This document shows positions 13,680-15,850 of a stretch of DNA of 15,850 bases, piece by piece. This stretch comes from Bacillota bacterium. GTDB lineage: Bacteria > Bacillota > Clostridia > Christensenellales > Aristaeellaceae. The notes beneath the pieces were generated by a model, which saw nothing but the letters and a program-made list of their open reading frames with translations, was not told the DNA's origin and ran no database searches. The DNA lies in the NCBI GenBank assembly GCA_023395615.1, contig JAEWYP010000088.1:1-15850 (forward strand). Direction: 5' to 3'. The translations under genes were made by a program, and so were the position numbers. The stretch's first letter is position 1, and each line of letters opens with the position of its first letter.

Positions 13680-14603
13680 TCACTGTAAGCCATCCTGAAT
13701 TTTCTCAGTCTTTGGCATGGTGTTTGTAGGATGCCCATAGTTTTTAAGCAGCAACGCAAGAGCAAGCCCAACGAGAACAAGAACTCCGCCAATGATATGG
13801 TAAGCCATGAATGTCTCATTGAGGACAATGACCGCGAATACAGCAGTAAGAATCGGTTGGAGTAATGTAAGAAGGGAAACGGTGGACGAATCAATATAGC
13901 CAAGAGCGTAATTAATTGAAAAATAGCCCCCAACCTGTGTAATAAGACCAAGGCATAATAAATAGGCCCAAGATGGAAGGGAGAAACCATATAGAGAACT
14001 TCCCGTAGCAAGACAGCAAATCAACAGTGTAATGGAACATCCTAAAAAAGTAAAGAACACAGTTTGAATCGTGCTGTATTTTTGCCGCACTTCCTTTACC
14101 GAAAGAACATACAGCGCAAGGAATACGCTGGCGATTAGTGAAAACAAAAAGCCGGTATCGATCTTCATATGGATAATATTATCGATTCCGATAATGATCG
14201 CAACCCCCAGAATCGCAATAGCATTGCCGGCCCAATGAAAGCGGTTCAACTTCTCTCGGAAAATAATCATTGCCCCAATCCCGACCCATACCGAGGAGAG
14301 ATTGACAATCAGAGTTGGAAATGTCGTGTTGGATATAATCACAGCGGTATTCCAAAACACCAGTTCAAATGCAAAAAACATTCCACCCAGCAAGGAAAGA
14401 AAAATACTTTTCTTATCCATATCTTTGTTTTTGACCCGAATATAGAAGGGTAATATAAACAGTGTGGCAAAAAACGCACGATAAAAAGAAACTGATATGC
14501 CGTTGACTTGTGCTTTCTTGACGAAGAACGCTGATATGGATATGCATGCGATTCCGAAGAACAGTATCATCCACGGAAACCTTTTCAATTTCATAACATT
14601 CAT
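13680..14603 (-). CDS. EamA/DMT-superfamily transporter
   Basis: A 307-residue membrane protein with about 10 segments in two EamA repeats, of the drug/metabolite transporter superfamily. Seen: MILFFGIACISISAFFVKKA and FYRAFFATLFILPF in the first repeat, ending at GVAIIIG; LIASVFLALYVLSVKEVRQKY, SINYALGYIDSSTVSLLTLLQPILTAVFAVIVLNE and GGVLVLVGLALALLL in the second. Substrate is unknown; family members export amino acids, nucleotide precursors or other metabolites. A weak AGGT site is about 8 nt before the ATG. The gene is visibly richer in A and T than its neighbours and sits between two terminators, which suggests later acquisition. A likely gene fragment lies 15 nt upstream on the same strand. 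Confidence 0.9.
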   Translation of the reverse strand: MNVMKLKRFPWMILFFGIACISISAFFVKKAQVNGISVSFYRAFFATLFILPFYIRVKNKDMDKKSIFLSLLGGMFFAFELVFWNTAVIISNTTFPTLIVNLSSVWVGIGAMIIFREKLNRFHWAGNAIAILGVAIIIGIDNIIHMKIDTGFLFSLIASVFLALYVLSVKEVRQKYSTIQTVFFTFLGCSITLLICCLATGSSLYGFSLPSWAYLLCLGLITQVGGYFSINYALGYIDSSTVSLLTLLQPILTAVFAVIVLNETFMAYHIIGGVLVLVGLALALLLKNYGHPTNTMPKTEKIQDGLQ

Positions 14604-14618
14604 GCTTTTACCTGCGCT

Positions 14619-14894
14619 TTAAAATTTATCTGGAGTCGCCTCATTGTAATTCACCCATGAATCTATGTCAAATATTACATAACCAGATTTAATTACGAAT
14701 AATATTGGAGCTGATTTATTTCCTTTGAATGAAAACTGTCTCGCAGGCTGTCCAGGAGAGCCACCAGTGTTATATTCATTAATGACGATCTGCTCAATTG
14801 TGGAAGGGGAGAAATAGAGGCTGTATCTGGGCTCATAAAAATAGTAGCTCGGGTCGACTGAAGCGAGCGTAGGACAATCACGAAGAACGGAAAG
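14619..14894 (-). pseudogene. possible 3' remnant of a gene of unknown function
   Basis: An open frame of about 90 codons whose composition looks like real protein (SYYFYEPRYSLYFSPSTIEQ, then GKNKSA-like FKGNKSAPILFVIKSGYVIFDIDSW) and which ends 15 nt before the EamA gene. It is not recognised. It has no ribosome site and no good start: the frame opens at a TTG (14933) inside the terminator hairpin of the upstream gene. The simplest reading is the C-terminal end of a gene that lost its 5' part. A short intact AT-rich gene with an unusual start is the alternative. Confidence 0.3.
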
Positions 14895-14921
14895 AGGCGT
14901 CCTCCACATGGAAAGACGCCT
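14895..14921 (-). terminator. probable terminator of the membrane-anchored protein gene
   Basis: Minus strand AGGCGT pairs with ACGCCT; TTTCC pairs with GGAGG (two G-U pairs) around ATGT, with one bulged C. A T-rich but not pure T-run follows (CTTTCCGTTCTT). It lies 28 nt after the stop at 14949. Confidence 0.5.
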
Positions 14922-14948
14922 GATAGATCCCAATCAGATGAATAACCG

Positions 14949-15647
14949 TTAGGGTATAGCTGTTGTTGCAGGGGATGACGATTCTGGGGAAGGAGAGGCT
15001 GCAAGAGCAGTTGAATCGGATGTGCGCATATGGGTAAGCAGGTAATTAAGAAATTTCATCGAATAAGCGTCGTTACCGTTGTTGACCAACACGCAGAGCA
15101 CACCGTCGTTGGTAATCAACCCGTAATCGGCAAGACCGGGCAGATGATCCGCCGGAATGCCGACCAGTGTTTTCTTACCGGTATCGGTATCGGTATAGTA
15201 TCCCTTGCTGAGATCCAGCCCGTCCACATTGAGCGTACCGTTATCAATGTACGGTTGAAGGTCCATCAGCGCTTCGTTGCTGGCCAGCGATTTAAAACGG
15301 GTACCGGAGAGCAGATAAACGTCCCCCTGTCCGGCGCTGACCCAAACCGTCAACTGCATATCGCCGTAGGTCTGGTCGTAGGTGATGGTCGAAGCGGTCA
15401 CCTCTTCCATCTCCGGCATGATCTCGGTGTGTATCTGATCTGCGAGAGCCTGAAGATCCTTTCCGCCAATCGCCCCGGCTTCGGCGTAAAACTCAACCTT
15501 CAAGTTCTCTGGAGATTGATACCGGGTGGAGGTATAAATCAGGTTCCAGCCGAAAAGAGCGATGGCGATCAGCACCAGATACTTCCAGAAGCTATAGTGG
15601 AAGTGATTGCGAATCTTGTTTTTGGTAATCGGCATTTTCAGACTCAT
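14949..15647 (-). CDS. single-pass membrane-anchored extracytoplasmic protein, unknown function
   Basis: A 232-residue protein. A basic N-terminus (KMPITKNKIRNHFHY) is followed by one membrane segment at about 22-38 (KYLVLIAIALFGWNLIY), so the rest should face outside. The external part looks globular, with alternating hydrophobic strands (LKVEFYAEAGAI, MQLTVWVSAGQGDVYLLSG, LMDLQPYIDNG, YGLITNDGVLCVLVNNG). It ends in a Ser/Pro/Ala/Thr-rich tail (ALAASPSPESSSPATTAIP). The strand pattern faintly recalls extracellular solute-binding proteins, but there is no lipobox and no transporter gene alongside, so I do not assign a function. ATG at 15647 has GTGGAG about 8 nt upstream. A 13-bp hairpin lies in its leader. 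Confidence 0.8.
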   Translation of the reverse strand: MSLKMPITKNKIRNHFHYSFWKYLVLIAIALFGWNLIYTSTRYQSPENLKVEFYAEAGAIGGKDLQALADQIHTEIMPEMEEVTASTITYDQTYGDMQLTVWVSAGQGDVYLLSGTRFKSLASNEALMDLQPYIDNGTLNVDGLDLSKGYYTDTDTGKKTLVGIPADHLPGLADYGLITNDGVLCVLVNNGNDAYSMKFLNYLLTHMRTSDSTALAASPSPESSSPATTAIP

Positions 15648-15665
15648 CGTTTTTCTCCACTTGCA

Positions 15666-15709
15666 GTAAACCGCGCCGGGTAGATCGGCGCGGTTTACCC
15701 GTTATTTTT
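15666..15709 (+). terminator. 13-bp hairpin upstream of the membrane-anchored protein gene
   Basis: GTAAACCGCGCCG (15666-15678) is the exact complement of CGGCGCGGTTTAC (15686-15698), with a 7-nt loop. TTTTT follows on the plus strand at 15705-15709, so it looks like a plus-strand terminator, yet no plus-strand gene precedes it here. Read on the minus strand it would be a leader hairpin about 20 nt before the start codon. Confidence 0.6.
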
Positions 15710-15850
15710 GCGGTTTCATGGTGGGGACGAAATGGTACATCATTCACTTGCTGTTCTATCATCTGCCAAGTTCTACTGATATGTTGTTTGAAGCCCATTT
15801 TTAGACTTTCCTATCTCCTAAACGTACACCCTCGGAGCAGCATTATTTGT

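Noticed and set aside
14693..15004. 103-codon minus-strand frame
   Set aside because: It overlaps the end and terminator of the membrane-anchored protein gene and has the less protein-like composition of the two frames there.
15179..15200. Tandem TATCGG repeats
   Set aside because: Only three short units, explained by the coding sequence for an Asp-Thr-Asp-Thr stretch.
15030..15683. 217-codon plus-strand frame over the membrane-anchored protein
   Set aside because: The minus-strand frame has a ribosome site, a membrane anchor and a terminator; the plus-strand frame has none of these.
15592..15798. 68-codon minus-strand frame at the right end
   Set aside because: It contains the 13-bp hairpin, overlaps the start of the next gene out of frame, and has only a poorly spaced ribosome site. 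A real small gene cannot be fully excluded.

Overview
The window looks like a chromosomal segment of a strictly anaerobic Clostridia-type Firmicute with roughly balanced base composition. The clearest taxonomic marker is the pair at 10198-11996: a SCIFF peptide precursor (scfA) and its radical SAM maturase (scfB), a combination nearly universal in Clostridia, placed just after yajC as is usual there. Purine-rich Shine-Dalgarno sites, sigma-A type promoters, TTG starts, encoded tRNA CCA ends and Firmicute-type class I aldolase, MntH and S1C protease genes agree with this. There is no phage, transposase, CRISPR array or rRNA gene.

Layout. (1) 34-2620: a MarR-type repressor (minus) and a PAS-GGDEF-EAL c-di-GMP protein (plus) diverge. 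The cyclase motif is destroyed and the phosphodiesterase residues are intact. The marR promoter carries a perfect palindrome over its -10. (2) 2703-5035: a sulfur-type module. A DsrE-like protein overlaps the end of a LysR regulator (minus), and a YeiH/PSE family transporter diverges from the regulator. (3) 5102-5851: an alpha/beta hydrolase, separated by a strong terminator from (4) 5904-8123: class I fructose-bisphosphate aldolase downstream of an NRAMP/MntH transporter (minus). (5) 8366-8742: a tRNA operon, Arg(UCU)-His(GUG)-Gln(UUG), with its own promoter and terminator. (6) 8751-9446: a second alpha/beta hydrolase (minus). (7) 9563-13532: yajC, scfA, scfB and a membrane-anchored HtrA/S1C protease, all plus strand. 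Each of the first two has its own consensus promoter, and terminator-like structures separate them. (8) 13680-15647 (minus): an AT-richer EamA/DMT exporter with a probable gene remnant beside it, then a single-pass membrane-anchored extracytoplasmic protein of unknown function.

How the genes work together. yajC-scfA-scfB-htrA joins a secretion accessory protein, a ranthipeptide precursor, its thioether-forming enzyme and an exported protease. The last link is by position only. The peptide has a seventh cysteine and a long C-terminal tail. The scfA-scfB gap holds a hairpin followed by five Ts and then a perfect 9-bp inverted repeat, so the maturase is probably controlled separately from its substrate. 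secD/secF, often next in this neighbourhood, are not in the window.

Several starts lie well inside the longest open frames. The marR, EAL, LysR, YeiH, aldolase and scfB starts given here rest on Shine-Dalgarno position, promoter position or known family N-termini.
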